Assembly (NCBI GenBank): GCA_936432065.2
Contig: OW386292.2
Location: 127,407,639 to 127,471,638, forward strand
Length of the DNA: 64,000 bases
Origin: Rutpela maculata
Lineage: Eukaryota; Arthropoda; Insecta; Coleoptera; Cerambycidae
Reading direction: 5' to 3'
Numbering within the stretch: position 1 is the stretch's first letter; the number at the start of each line of letters is the position of its first letter. Below, in pieces: positions 33,620 to 45,690 of this stretch. The notes under the pieces were generated by a model. It had not been told where the DNA came from and did not search any database. It saw only the letters and a list, made by a program, of their open reading frames with translations. Made by a program: the position numbers and the translations under genes.

Positions 33620-34360
33620 AGAAAAATGGGGTCCCGTTAACCAGAAATTAATATAACATCCTTAAAATACCGAAAAACACCCCTGATAGGGATTTTTTCG
33701 AAATATTCTTATTAAAAATGTAAAATAGTCTAGTAAAGTGTATTTTTTATATGATAAATATAAAGACTTAGTTATTCAAATAATAATTCAGTAAACATTT
33801 ACCCTAAGGGTTAACAGAGGGATTGAAACAATCCCCCTTTCGACAAAAAATACAAAATATATAGTTACAATGGTTATTTTTTAGTTGTTGCTTCAAAATG
33901 GGGTAAGACAGTACATTGTGACTATGAGAGTGTATCTCAACCCCCCTTTAAGGGTGAAATGGAATTTTCGAAATTTTCTGAAATTTTAGAATCACGTCTT
34001 CGATATTTTCACTAAAATCAGTCTCCGAACCTTGTTTGATAAATAAAAATTATTTTAATGGTTAAATTAATCATTTCTTATATACTTTGACAATGTGAAT
34101 AAACAACAATTCAATATGAGTGGAAACAAATTCTAAGTTCTTCAACGTTTTTTAGAAGCTCGTAAGTTAGAAATCGCATTTTTTCCATTTGAAAGGGAAA
34201 AAAATATTTAAAATGAAATGAAAATTTTTCATCCATTCTATGCAATGTGAAACAAAAATCCAACAACCTTTTAAGGGTGGTTTTCATCCTTAAAGGGGGT
34301 TGAGATACACTCTCATAGTCACAATGTACTCTCTTACTTTATTTTGAAGCAAAAACTAAA
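33620..34360. mobile_element. Fold-back element around 33880-34360
   Basis: TTGCTTCAAAATGGGGTAAG, CATTGTGACTATGAGAGTG and ATCTCAACCCCC (33885-33950) are mirrored by GGGGGTTGAGATACACTCTC, CACAATGTACTC and TATTTTGAAGCAA (34295-34350). Its right edge meets X copy 6. Confidence 0.6.
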
Positions 34361-34383
34361 AAACCGCTGCCCAAGGAATCACT

Positions 34384-34850
34384 ACTTCCACATCCAGATT
34401 TTCTATCCAAGTCACTCACAACGAAAAAATTTTGTATGTGGAAATAATTGTTTATGGAACTTTAACAATATAATATTTGAAATCCTCTACCCCAAAAACC
34501 CATAAAACGATACCCCACATCGGTAGAGTGGTGGGGTGGTGATCGGGGGTGGTAGTGGGGGTGGATGAAGTAAAAAAATATTTTGAGGTTTCTGGTTCTT
34601 ATACACATACTAAATCACAATTTTTATTCACCCCCTTTAATAATGGGGTGGGGGTGGTAATGGGGGTGGCTAATACCAAAAATTTTTTGAGACCTCAGCT
34701 TCTCTTGTGTATGCTAAATACTAATTTTCTGGACTCTTAATTGCTTGATTTACCTCTTTACCCCAAATTTACCCCAATTTACACCCCAACCTTTCGACGG
34801 AACAAGAAGAAAATATAATCTAGTTCCAGATCTCGTTAAAGTATGATACG
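34384..34850 (+). mobile_element. X-family element copy 6, 3' truncated
   Basis: Starts ACTTCCACATCCAG after CCGCTGCCCAAGGAATCACT and runs through the G-rich and TTTACCCC blocks to GATCTCGTTAAAGTA, then stops. The CAGACAGA tract and right TIR are missing. Confidence 0.7.
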
Positions 34851-35339
34851 TTAATATATATTTAGGGATAATTTTTTGTAGTCACTAAATTATATGATAG
34901 AAATCCATGTAAGAGGTAATGAAGGATTTCTGTTGTAATGAAAACGAATCGAAAGTCCCAAAATAGTTACTCCCACCTGTTTCGTGGGTAGATTTGAAAT
35001 TTGAGAGATCCATAAAATGAAAAAAGGTTCCCATTCTAATAAACAAAAATTATTTTAATAACTAAATAATTTTTTACTATAAATATCAAGCAACATTTTT
35101 TAAAGGGGATATTGACACCCTACACCCCCTCTTTAAAGAGGTAAGAAATATTCAGGAGTGATCTGAATTGGCCAAGTCACCTTAATATGATAAAAAAATA
35201 TCCAACTGTGTATTAAGATTTTTTTTGTAATTGAGAAGGTGAGACCCGCTCCTTTTACGGGTGATGAGGCGTATGAGTGTACTCAGAAGTAATCAGATTA
35301 TTAAGTAGTCGTAATAAAAATAAAAATGAAGAAACTAAT
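34851..35339. other. No gene recognised
   Basis: AT-rich sequence between X copy 6 and the next LINE; repeat-like CCCCTCTTTAAAGAGG palindrome near 35127. Confidence 0.4.
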
Positions 35340-35359
35340 ATTGATCCGGATACTTTCGT

Positions 35360-36810
35360 TAATTTTTTCGCATATCGGTAATTCCTATTTTTGGCAAGAT
35401 AATTGAAATCCGTCTCATTAAATATTATCAGAAGTATTCATTACTACACAAACTCCAATTTGGATTTAGAGCTAAGTGCTCGACAATGCAGTCTGCAAGA
35501 TTGTGAGTGACATTATGGAGGGCTTTGAGGAGCGATTACGCTGTGTGACCTCAGTAAAGCCTTCGACTGTGTTCAACATAGTCTTTTAGTGGAAAAACTC
35601 AGTTTTTATGGAGTGAAGGGAACACCACTGTCTCTCCTTGAGTCTTATCTGCAAAATAGGCAGCAATGCGTTTCAGTAAATAATAGTAAATCGAACTATA
35701 GATCAGTAGCACATGTTGTGCCCCAGGGCTCTGTTCTGGGGCCACTGCTATTCATTATTTATGTCAACGACTTATTCTATTCCTTATTCCCTAGTCAAAT
35801 CATCATGTTTGCTGATGACGCTACCCTACGCGATTCAGATAAATGTCTTGCAAATCTACATCAAACTATATGTGAAACTGAAAGTCGTGCTGTAGTGTGG
35901 TATAACTCCAATATGCTGAAACTAAATCGTGATAAAACTCAAAAACTATTTTTTTCCACAAATAACAACATTACAAAAGGGGACCACGTCAAACTTTTAG
36001 GCGTGGTCCTCGATGATACTTTAACCTGGACGTCCCATATTGAGCAACTCAGTAGTAAATTACTATTATTAAATTACTATCGGCATATTATTCACTGATT
36101 CACTCTCATATAAGTTGTGGGGACGTACTATGGGGAAACTCAAGCAATGCTCTCAGGATTTTTAGACAACAAAAACAAGCCATTAGAATTATTGCAAATG
36201 TAAATCTCGATGAACACTGTCAACCTTTATTTATAAATTGTGGTATTATGCCCATTCCCTCATTGCTAGAAATACACAAAAACGTTAGTCTTACTAAAAC
36301 CACCTAGATACCGTCTTACTAAATCGATTAAAAACTCTCTAAACTTAAAACTGTACAATAGGTTACCCGAATAGATAAAAAACTTAACCACAAATAAATT
36401 CAAGAAAATTATTAGGACCCATATTCTTACATACTGTTTTTATTCTGTTGATGAATTCATGGGCACTGAACTTATATACTGTATGTTAGGGTGGCGGATA
36501 CTCACAGATTTTAAACCATTTTAAATCTTTTTTATCTTTTATATATTATTATCAACTAGTGACTATTGTGTAAACTGCTGACTGTAAATGTAATATTCGT
36601 CTATTTGTTTTTATGTAATTAACATTATTCTTTGTATTTAAAAAGAAAAAAATCCTTTTTAGTATGTGCCTATTTTAAAAATGTTTTGTCTAGCAAACCA
36701 TGTTTTTAATTTTAAGCTTACTCAACTGAAATATCAGTATTGTTCACTTGCTACAAATGTATATGTATATAACGTAGTCAAATAAATATCTATCTATCTA
36801 TCTATCTATT
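35360..36810 (+). pseudogene. 5'-truncated non-LTR retrotransposon with (TATC)n tail
   Basis: The RT palm is well preserved: CDLSKAFDCVQHSLLVEKLS (from about 35550), open frame 35589-36098 with VPQGSVLGPLLFIIYVNDL and catalytic FADD, then LLGVVLDDTLTWTSHI. After a frameshift the C-terminal region continues (AIRIIANVNLDEHCQPLF, about 36180). Upstream RT motifs (LLHKLQFGFRAKCST, about 35440) are in another frame. The 3' end carries AAATAAATATC and a TATC repeat at 36785-36808. Inactive. RT style is Jockey/CR1-like. Confidence 0.85.
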
Positions 36811-36814
36811 ATAT

Positions 36815-37900
36815 TTTGATAGCAACGACTCAATGAGGTGTTCTGGTTTTTTTAAATATGTAAATAACTATGTAGTAGTTATAGTAGCTTATAACCTTCT
36901 TAGAGGTGGTGAAAGAATGGTGAGGAGGGTTGAAGGGGAAAATTTGATTTTTGTACTTCTTTTTCTACTTAGTTATCGAAACTTAGTATTTTAAGAGAAT
37001 TTCCTGCAAAATTCCAATATCACCCCCAAGTAAGTGTGGTTTTTAATGTGTTTCGGAGATTTTTCGCCAAAACCGCTGACGGATTCGTTTTCAGCACCCC
37101 AAAATTAGTAAAAAAAGATGGCTCTCACACTTTACCACGGATGGGCCAAAAAAGCTTTTTTTAACATTGCTCTTTGTTAGCTAAATGTAGGATATTTATA
37201 TATGTACATGTCGAGGTATATGTGTATAAGTATTATATGTTATGTCATTTTATATATATTTTATTTTTAGATTTTTAATTTTAATGATTTAGTCTCTAAG
37301 CTTGCATTGTAAGTAATGATAGGTATTTAAATTTTATATTTTATTATTTGTTTTCTAGATAAATAAAAATTACTTTACTTTACTTCACTTTACGTATACA
37401 CACATACAGACACACAAACATTCTTTATTCGATATTTGAATTCAGTCTGTTAGGAAACGAATTCTGTACAATTTTTTTTTGTTGATGTTTATTAAAAAAT
37501 TTTGTCCGGTTATAATATACCCAAGAATTGATTAAATCCAATAGGTATAATAAGCATGTTATTTACTTTATATCAATTTCCAACATACTAACGATTGCTT
37601 TATAAACTAATCTGAAGGGATAATCAGTTGTTTTAAAAATCAAATACTTTTAACGATATCCCGTCAAAAGATAAGAATGATCTTTTCCAAGATTTCTATG
37701 TTAGATTAAAGTAAATATTGGCACTTAATCCTTATTTTGATTTAAGAAGTTTAAAAATGAAATTAAGGCCATTTAGTTAACCAGAGAACGCTTTCTGAAG
37801 GGTTGAAAAAAAAATAAGATCGAAACTTTAGTAAATGAACTGCTTTGTTCTTAAGAAAAGCCAGTTATTGATTTTAATTTAATCTTCTGCGGATATGACA
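36815..37900. other. No gene; retroelement tail near 37370
   Basis: GATAAATAAAAATTACTTTA followed by CTTTACTTCACTTTAC (37355-37395) looks like another non-LTR 3' tail with a TTTAC repeat. The rest is AT-rich and includes the distal promoter region of gene C. Confidence 0.45.
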
Positions 37901-37990
37901 TCTTGAAACAAACACTTTCATATCTAAAATGTAATTAATTGACGATTCCTAGGTATATAAGCAAAAGTAAATAAGATAAAGTAGCTAGTA
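37881..37990 (+). promoter_or_regulatory. Gene C promoter with family-specific elements
   Basis: AATCTTCTGC (37881-37890), TTTCATATCTAAA (37916-37928) and TATATAAG (37954-37961) lie in the same order as in genes A and B; the TATA box is 56 bp before the ATG. The middle element is 26 bp from the TATA box here, against 20 bp in A and B. Confidence 0.8.
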
Positions 37991-38016
37991 ATCTGGCGAA
38001 AAGTTGGTTATTTACA

Positions 38017-38080
38017 ATGCTGCGTATATTAGGTTTCTTTGCTCTTCTAGTGGTACTGGGCGCCAATGCAGAACTGTGTA
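38017..38080 (+). CDS. Gene C exon 1: signal peptide of a third family member
   Basis: 64 coding bases, as in genes A and B: MLRILGFFALLVV...GANAELC plus one base, ending at donor A/GTAAGTAC. The peptide is closer to gene A (GANAE-x-C). No FN3-like exon follows on the plus strand within the remaining 26 kb; the next such exon (55.3-55.6 kb) is on the opposite strand and belongs to gene B. Gene C is therefore a truncated duplicate, a gene broken by rearrangement, or one whose other exons lie beyond the window. The first 130 bp of intron are followed by X elements. Confidence 0.7.
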
Positions 38081-38211
38081 GTAAGTACACAACTTTATTT
38101 TCGGTCCAATTGTTATTGCACCAATAATTTTACCCGATGTTAACAGAGTTTAATTTTTGTTAATTAAAAATAAATTAATAGTTTAAAAAACCGCTGCCCA
38201 AGGAATCACTA

Positions 38212-38713
38212 CTTCCACATCCAGATTTTCTATCCAAGTCACTCACAACGAAAAAATTTTGTTTGTATGTGGAAATAATTGCTTATGGAACTTTAATAAT
38301 ATAATATTTAAAATCCTCCAAAAACCCATAAAACGATACCCCACATCGGTAGTGGGGTGGGGGTGGTGATAGGGGGGGGGGGGGTTAGTGGGAGTGGATG
38401 AAGTAAAAAAATATTTTGAGGTTTCTGGTTCTTGTACACATACTAAATCACATTTTTTTTTTCATCCCATTTAGTAATGGTGTGGGGGTGGTAATGGGGG
38501 TGGCTAATGAAAAAATTTTTTTTGAGACCTTCGCCTCTCTTGTATATACTAGATATCAATTTTATGGACTGTTACCTGCTTGATTTACATATTTACCCCA
38601 GTGTACCCCCTAACTCTTCGACAGAACAAGATGAAAATATAATCTGGTTCCAGATCTCGTTAAAGTATATATGTGTACCAAATTTCAAGTCAATATCTTA
38701 AACGCTTCCATAC
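38212..38713 (+). mobile_element. X-family element copy 7, 3' truncated
   Basis: Starts ACTTCCACATCCAG after the constant flank and stops within the CAATATCTTAAACG block, where copy 8 begins. Probably copy 8 arose next to or inside it by tandem duplication. Confidence 0.7.
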
Positions 38714-39390
38714 TACTTCCACATCCAGATTCTCTATCCAAGTCACTCACAACGAAAAAAGTTTGCATGTGGAAATAATTGTTTATGGAACTTTAATACT
38801 ATAATATTTGAAATCCTCTACCTCAAAAACCCATAAAACGATACCCCACATCGGTAGTGGGGTGGGGGTGGTGATAGGGGGGTGGTAGTGGGGGTGGATG
38901 AAGAAAAAAAATATTTTGAGGTTTCTGGTTCTTGTACATGCACTAAATCACATTTTTTTTTCATCCCCTTTAATAAGGGGGTGGGGGTGGTAATGGGGGT
39001 GGCTAATGCCAAAAATTTTTTTGAGACCCTAGCTTCTCTTGTATATACTAAATACCAATTTTATCGACTCTTACCTGCTTGATTTACCGATTTACCCCAA
39101 ATTTACCCCAATTTACCCCCCAACCCTTCGTCGGAACAACATGAAAATATAATCTAGTTCCAGATATCGTTAAAGTACATACGTGTACCAAATTTCAAGT
39201 CAATATCTTAAACGGTTCCAAAAAAAAGTTACAGACAGACCGACAGACAGACAGACCGACAGACAGACAGAATTTTTTTTTTCGCTCAAACTTATAATCT
39301 CGACGTTTCATGACATTTTAAGCCTATTTGAACAATAAAAATTTTTAAAAATTTTTTTGTCGTTACTATACTTCCACTGGATGTGGAAGT
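38714..39390 (+). mobile_element. X-family element copy 8, complete
   Basis: Both TIRs are present (ACTTCCACATCCAG and CTGGATGTGGAAGT) in a 677-bp element. It is the best-preserved copy here and useful as a reference for the family. Confidence 0.8.
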
Positions 39391-39649
39391 AAAAGTAGTA
39401 CGTTAATGCATGGTGTAAACCAGGAAGTTCGAGTAGATGTACTGTGTGTAGCTCCGTGAATATCTTTCTAGTTGTAACATCATAGATCTGTTGAGTAAAA
39501 CAAGTAGAAGTGTATGTGTAAACTGCATAAGTATCTTGTATTCAGTAGTATTCACTTTGAGTTTCTCAAGATTGTCTTGGTATATAAAATTATAGTCTTA
39601 CCAGTTCAATCAAGATGCACAAAACAAGGCAGCAACAGTCTCAGGTAGA

Positions 39650-40310
39650 CACCGTGATTAATAGATCGATAGATCGAAATTTTGCATAAGACCCTCCATT
39701 TACTTTTTGCTATTTTCTTTTTTTTAAGGCCCCACAGCAAAAAAAAGGGTGAGGAGCCTTCCAACAACGACACCTGTTTGGCTATACCTCTAAAACGGCC
39801 CAATAAATCAAAATTCTACAAGATATAAAACATAAAGACTATTATTTTTTCTATTGATTGGTATATTATTTGTATATGTTATTTGTTTATATAAAGCCGT
39901 CAGTGGCGTACAAAGAGAAAGATGCACATGTACATAATGAATTTATTTAAAATAATTTATTATTGTTGTTACAAACTATATATTACATTATTATTGTTTT
40001 TAACAACAATAATAAATTATTTTAAATAAATTCATTATGCACATGTGCATCTTTCTCTTTGTACGCCACTGACGGCTTTATATAAACAAATAACATATAC
40101 AAATAATAGACCGATCGATAGAAAAAATAATGGTCCTTATTTTTTATATCTTGTAGAATTTTGATTTATTGGGCCGTTTTAGAGGTATAGCCAAATATGT
40201 GTCGTTGTTGGAAGACTCCTCACCCTTTTTTTTTCTGTAGGGCCTTAAAAAAAAGAAAATAGCAAAAAGCAAATAGTCTTATGCAAAATTTTATACTCTA
40301 TCGAATGGCG
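39650..40310. mobile_element. 0.65-kb palindrome (fold-back element)
   Basis: The arms 39655-39965 and 40005-40305 are near-identical inverted repeats (for example CGTACAAAGAGAAAGATGCA against TGCATCTTTCTCTTTGTACG), with a ~40-base centre of ACAACAATAATAA-type sequence. No coding capacity. The open frame on the minus strand at its left edge is not a gene. Confidence 0.9.
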
Positions 40311-40659
40311 CCAAGATCATCCCTCTAGCTCCTACCGTTTTTGAGAAAAAAAAATATATATAGGCAAATACAGGCAGCCCCTTTGAGAGGAGGCAGGGGG
40401 AGCAGGCATGATTTCTCGAGGTGGGTCTGTTCGAAAATCTACTTATTTTGACTAGTTCTATTCATGGACCTTTTGAGTAGGACATTTTTTGACGGCTTTG
40501 AGATTTTGAAACATCAGTATATCATCATTCATTTTATATCTAGCTTGTAACAACGGAACCCCCACAGAACTTATTTTTATGCGTATATCTGGGCACCGTG
40601 CACTCTACTATAATTTTGTACATGGAAAAAAGACAATTTCGCCACAATCATTCATTCTA

Positions 40660-40756
40660 AAAATTACCGGTAAATACCGGTTAACCGTTTATTTACATTT
40701 TTATTTACCGATTTACCGGATATTAAAATTTCCGGTAAATTGCAATCCCTAGTTCC
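40660..40756. repeat. hAT-like terminus with TTTACCGG repeats
   Basis: Read on the minus strand, TAGGGATTGCAATTTACCGG followed by several TTACCGGTAAATACCGG variants resembles a hAT end with subterminal repeats. The other end was not identified. Confidence 0.4.
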
Positions 40757-40779
40757 AGTTCTGGTTAGCCTAAAACAAA

Positions 40780-41645
40780 CTGCTGTCATCGAGTGACGTA
40801 CCGATTGAATGTGTCGTTCTAAAGTATATTTTGCCGTTTTTATAATATTTTAGAACTTAAGTTTGGATAACTTAACATCCACAACTATCAACTATTTCGT
40901 GTGGGTTAATATGGAGATAAGTTTATACTTTACGAAATCGTCTCATAATATAGAGGTAGGTATATGGAAAAAGTTGGTGTCATCGAATTAAATCGCTTAT
41001 ATTTTGAGAAATGATGACTTCACAACAAATATTGGTGTATTTCATAATATTTCACATTGAGATATTGTAAATTACTTGGTTTTTGTGAGAAATGCATAGA
41101 CAAAAGATAAGTTCAAAGCATTCAAACATCTTGAAGGTATTTGTGTTACAGGATAAAAACTTTTTGCAAAGGTGGGAATTAGTGGTCGATGATCAACCTT
41201 TTTTTAATATATGCTTACCTAAATAATGTTATAATTGCTAACATACAAATTCATTTTTCAGGTTATGAACTCTTAGCTTGGCATCTTCAACAAAAGCCAC
41301 TGACTTCTTGGATTATTGCTGATCCAGATGAACCTTCAGTACTCATTTAGACTGTGTTACCAGTCTAGACAAAATTCGTTCACTACCCAGTCTTCCCTTT
41401 CAATTTTTTTGCAGTTAACGTGGCTATGGTCGAAGGGTTAACTGTTATGAATTTTGTAAAAAATGCCTTATAAAGTAAACAATCAAGGACTGAAGTACTG
41501 TGAACTACTTGAAATATGTAAAAAGGTGTACACAATGTCTTCCAGTGGTTGACCCCTTGCCTATGATAATACCTATAGATTGAACTATACAAACCGTTGT
41601 AATTTGTACAAGAACTTTTTCTTATCGTGTCTTATTAATGTTATA
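40780..41645 (-). mobile_element. THAP-type transposon copy 3, 3' part
   Basis: Reverse complement matches copy 1 from about 18120 to 19070 (AAAGGTTGATCATCGACC, TTCAAAGCATTCAAACATC and CAGCAGTTTGTTTT variants, ending near the TIR). The terminal TIR bases are lost. Continues at 48413-49050 after a 6.7-kb insertion. Confidence 0.7.
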
Positions 41646-41646
41646 T

Positions 41647-41690
41647 AATATAATAATAATAATAATAATAATATAATAATAACGTTTATT
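41647..41690 (-). repeat. (ATT)n tail of inserted retrotransposon
   Basis: On the minus strand CTGTAAATAAACG is followed by about 40 bases of TTATTATTAT. It sits exactly where copy 3 is interrupted (GACATAT / TATATAAC), so it marks the 3' end of the inserted DNA. Confidence 0.7.
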
Positions 41691-42197
41691 TACAGAAAAG
41701 TAAGATTACAGATTACTTATTACACTATTCTACAGCCTACATGCATTGGAAGTAAAAATAGCAAATTCTTAGTAACTTCGTCATGCTAAATAACAATATA
41801 AAAAGCAAAAGTTCAAGTTGGCTCTGGTTTTCTCAATACAGGTAATAAAGTGTAACGCAGGTATAGAGGTCTACAGACGATCCAGTTGCTGGGACCCGAC
41901 ATTGTCGGTACGCTATGAAGATAATTGGAATTCCAGCGGACCAGTTCACTTTTACGAATGAGTTCAAAGCATGCCGACAAGGCTGGCTCCCTGCCGCTGG
42001 ATCGTTTATAAACCCCAGTTTATGGGCGGTCCTATCACAAATAACAGGTAGAATTAGAATTCTACGAAAAATGGGCATACTAACTACCTACCTCTTTATT
42101 TGTCATTAAAACTAATATTCATTCTTAGGTAGTCGTATTTGTACCTTGTGCATGATAAGCGTTTATTTTTGAAAGTAAATAGTGCTATTTTGAAAAT
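41691..42197. other. No gene recognised; possible 5' region of the DEHGERFHQ-family gene
   Basis: Open frames on both strands (41833-42109) lack motifs. CTGCCGCTGGATCGTTTATA-type sequence is slightly GC-richer than its surroundings. Confidence 0.35.
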
Positions 42198-43766
42198 ATG
42201 CCACGAGATTGTGTAAATACACCTAACAACTTTTGTTATATTTGTGGTGAAGTGACTTTTGCGCATCAAAAACGTAATTTTACTCCCAAAATTAAGAAGG
42301 CGTACCAGTTGTATTTTGGTTGTACAATTGGAAATGATGACAAAAAATGGGCACCTCATATACGTTGCAGCAATTGTGCGAACAATCTTTGCAGTTGGCT
42401 AAGTGGAAGAGGACGTTCAATGGCTTTTGCTGTGCCCACGATCTGACTACAGATCATGTTACCGATTGTTATTTTTGCGTGATACCTCCTGTTAAACAGG
42501 GTATTAACAAGAAAAAAAGGATGATAATACAATACCCCAATTTACCATTTGCCATTCGCCCGGTTCTCCATAGTGATGAACTACCTATTCCTAATCCACC
42601 TCAAGAATACAGCCTTGATTCTGACGAAGAGTGATAATGTAGATGACGACTTAGTCCAGCCAACAACATCACAAGATCCCGATTTCTCTGCCGAAGTGTC
42701 CGGTGGTGAACCACACAAAATTAATCAACGCGAATTAAGTGATCTTATAAGAGACCTTTAACACTGGAGACCTACAACAATGGAATTTACTACAAGAAAA
42801 TGTTTCCATGTATCGAAGTCGTCAAAAAGATCTTATATCTTTTTTCAAAATTGAAAATGACTTGACTTGACTTAGTCTAAAAGCTGTGTTACTCCACAAT
42901 GGAAACAAATGGCCATCAATTCCAATCGCCCATGCTGTCCACATGAAGGAAAGTTACAGTAACATGAATGTATTGCTACAAACTATAGAATATAACAAGT
43001 ATAAGTGGCAGATTTGTGCAGACTTAAAAGTGATAGCTGTCTTACTTGGTATGCAGCAAAGGTATACCAAATATTGCTCTTTTCTTTGTGAGAGGGACAG
43101 TCGAGCGCGATTAGAACATTACAAAAGAAAAATTTGGCCACCAAAACTGTGGTTTGAACCAGGAGAAAAAAATGTTGCTGACATTCCATTAGTTGATTCA
43201 CAAAAGGTAATACTGCCACCACTCCACATAAAACTGGGGCTTATGAAAAACTTGGTAAAAGCTATGCACAAAGAAGGACGTGCTTTCGTTATTTAGAACA
43301 AAAATTTCCCAGACTTAGTAATGCGAAAATTAAAGAGGGAATTTTTGTGGGTCCTCAAATCAAGAACCTTTTCAAAGATGCTGAATTTGACAACAGTCTA
43401 GAAGGTAATAAAAAAGCTGCTTGGAATTCCTTTAAAATGGTAGCAACACACTTTCTCGGTAACAAAAGAGCAGAAAACTATAGAGACCTTGTTGGGAATC
43501 TTCTTTCTTGCTACCTGAAATTAGGATGCAATATGTCATTGAAAGTCCACTTTCTATATTCACACCTAGATTACTTCCCAGAAAACTGTGGTGCAGTAAG
43601 TGATGAGCATGGAGAGAGATTCCACCAGGATATTCAAAATATGGAAAAAAGATATCAGGGCAAATGGACTTCTGAGATGTTGGCAGACTTATGTTGGACA
43701 TGTATAAGAGATGCTCCAGAAGTAACTTATAAGAGACGGGCTAAGAAGCGTAAGAAGAATAATTAA
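42198..43766 (+). pseudogene. Decayed member of a transposon-borne gene family (DEHGERFHQD motif)
   Basis: The start MPRDCVNTPNNFCYICGEV is followed by HIRCSNCANNL, two Cys pairs that probably bind zinc. Frame changes near 42445 and 42620 lead to DHVTDCYFCVIPP, RPVLHSDELPIPNPP and NQRELSDLIRDL. A ~100-bp gap with stops precedes the long frame 42886-43296 (LLHNGNKWPSIPIAHAVHMK, CADLKVIAVLLG, YTKYCSFLCERDSR, LPPLHIKLGLMKN). After another shift come VGPQIKNLF, HFLGNKRAENYRDLV and SDEHGERFHQDIQNMEKRYQ. This block order is that of a repetitive, uncharacterised protein family common in insect genomes. At least three frameshifts make it non-functional. Confidence 0.75.
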
Positions 43767-43769
43767 TTT

Positions 43770-44240
43770 TCTGATTAAATTCTAATTAAATATATAGTAT
43801 ATAAAACGTATTTGAAATATATATCAAAATGGCAAATATTTTTTCTCATGATGTAATTAATTGCTTTTTTATTAAAATTATACCATAATATGTGAGTTAA
43901 GTCAGTTATTACAATTTTTAGAGCCAACAAATTTTTTTTATGACTATGTTAGACGTAGCTGGGACCAAAACAATGCAAATAAGTGGTTTTGGTTAACGAT
44001 AAAAAATAAAAGTTAAAATTTGTAGGTGTGTGTTATGTACTACTATGTGATTATATTCTAACTGGTTCCTTATTTGAGATTATGGAGATTAAAATATTTA
44101 AGAAAATATTCATGTAAATAAACAAAGAAAAAATGCCACAAAAGCAGAAACTTGTAAGTGGCTTAATGTATACGTACACACATACATATGCATAAATATA
44201 CATACATACATATGCACACATACACACATACTTTTATTTT
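43770..44240. other. No gene; (TATG)n tract near 44165-44240
   Basis: AT-rich sequence ending in ACACATACATATG-type repeats. On the minus strand this follows the LINE's 3' untranslated region (AAATAAAAGTATGTGTG) and may be its tail. Confidence 0.45.
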
Positions 44241-45690
44241 TCATTCATTTAATGAATAAATAATATATACAAATTTAAATAAATGGCTTCCTTCTAAGGT
44301 GCCTTGAATGTAACTTAATTTTATTATTACATAATATATATTAAGAATACACAACACAGATACACATTTATAAAGATTTAGGTATATTAATGGTATTCTA
44401 GGTATATACTAATAATTTTTCATTTCAACTAATTTATTAATTTCACATCTTTCACTACTTAGTATATATTTCCTTACTTCTTTTTTAAATGTATAAAGAG
44501 AATAAATATTTTTAATTTCAGTTGGGAGTGAATTATATGCCTTAGGTGAAAGATATGCAAGCGACCTTTGTCCCACAGTTTTTCCAGAAAAAGGAACTTT
44601 TAAATATGCTTTAGATTTATTTCGTGTCAGGTATGTGTGGTCTAAATATGTTAATAAGTGTTTATTTTTATGCTGCATAACGCATATTTTTAGGAAAAAT
44701 ATTTGTCTAATGTCTAGAAGTTTTATTTCTTTATAGAGTAAATCAGAGGGTTAAGTTTTAGGTACACAAAGCATGATTTTCGAAAAATATTTTTGTAAGA
44801 CTTCTAATTTTTGTAAATGTGTACGTGAAACTCCACCCCACCCTAAGATGCCATAACTCAATCGTGATTCTACTAGCGCATAATATAAGATTTTCAGATG
44901 AGATATATATTTAAAACTTTTTGGTAGAATTTAAATTTATACTTATAGTAGGCTTCTTAGAGTATTCGTTATATGCTCGTTCCATGTTAAATGTTGGTCA
45001 ATAGTTATTCCTAAATATTTCGCCTTAACTGTAGATTTTATTTCTACTAATTTACCATGGCTGTTGATCTCTAGGTTATTATATGTTGGTAATGTACTCT
45101 TGTTACAAGATATTGGCAAGAACATGGTTTTATCAAAACTTATTGTTAAAATCTTATGATTAAACCAGTCAATTATATTTCCAAGGTCAGTTTCAATTTT
45201 ATGCTTTAAATCGCTCCAATTGGTTCCTTTATAAAATATCGCTGTGTCATTAGCAAAACTTATAATTGTCCCAGCAGTGTCTCTAGTTAGTAAGTTATTT
45301 AACTATATTGTAACAGGGATGAGGCCTAAGACGGCACCTTGCGGTACTCCACATTTACTCATCTCTTTACTCGTTTTGAGTTAATTCTGACTTTTTGTCT
45401 ACGGTCGTGTAAGTAATTCGCCATAAGCATTTCCCCTAAAACCCAAATCTTGCAGAGCCTCCAATAACTATGAGTGGTTCACAGTATCGAACGCCTTAGT
45501 AAGATCTAGAAAGAGGCAGATAGCTGATGTTCCTTCATCTAAGGCCCTATAGATTTCAGTTGTTAAAGAAATTATGGCATCTTGTGTTGATTTGCCCTCC
45601 TGAAATCCAAATTGTTTTGGGGAGATTACATTATTTTTTTTTGGATAATCTATAATTCTATTTTTTAAAACTTTTTCAAAGATTTTTGCC
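44240..45690 (-). pseudogene. Non-LTR retrotransposon, 3' part (RT and C-terminus)
   Basis: Minus-strand order: LAKIFEKVLKNRIIDY, NVISPKQFGFQEGKSTQDAI, ICLFLDLTKAFDTVNHS (45690-45468); the GVPQG/catalytic region, degenerate, about 45350-45230; MFLPISCNKSTLPTYNN and KAKYLGITIDQHLTWNEHI (45125-44943); and C-terminal SLAYLSPKAYNSLPTEIKNI to KNY stop at 44409. Several frame breaks. The 5' part continues beyond the Y element at 48030. Confidence 0.8.
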
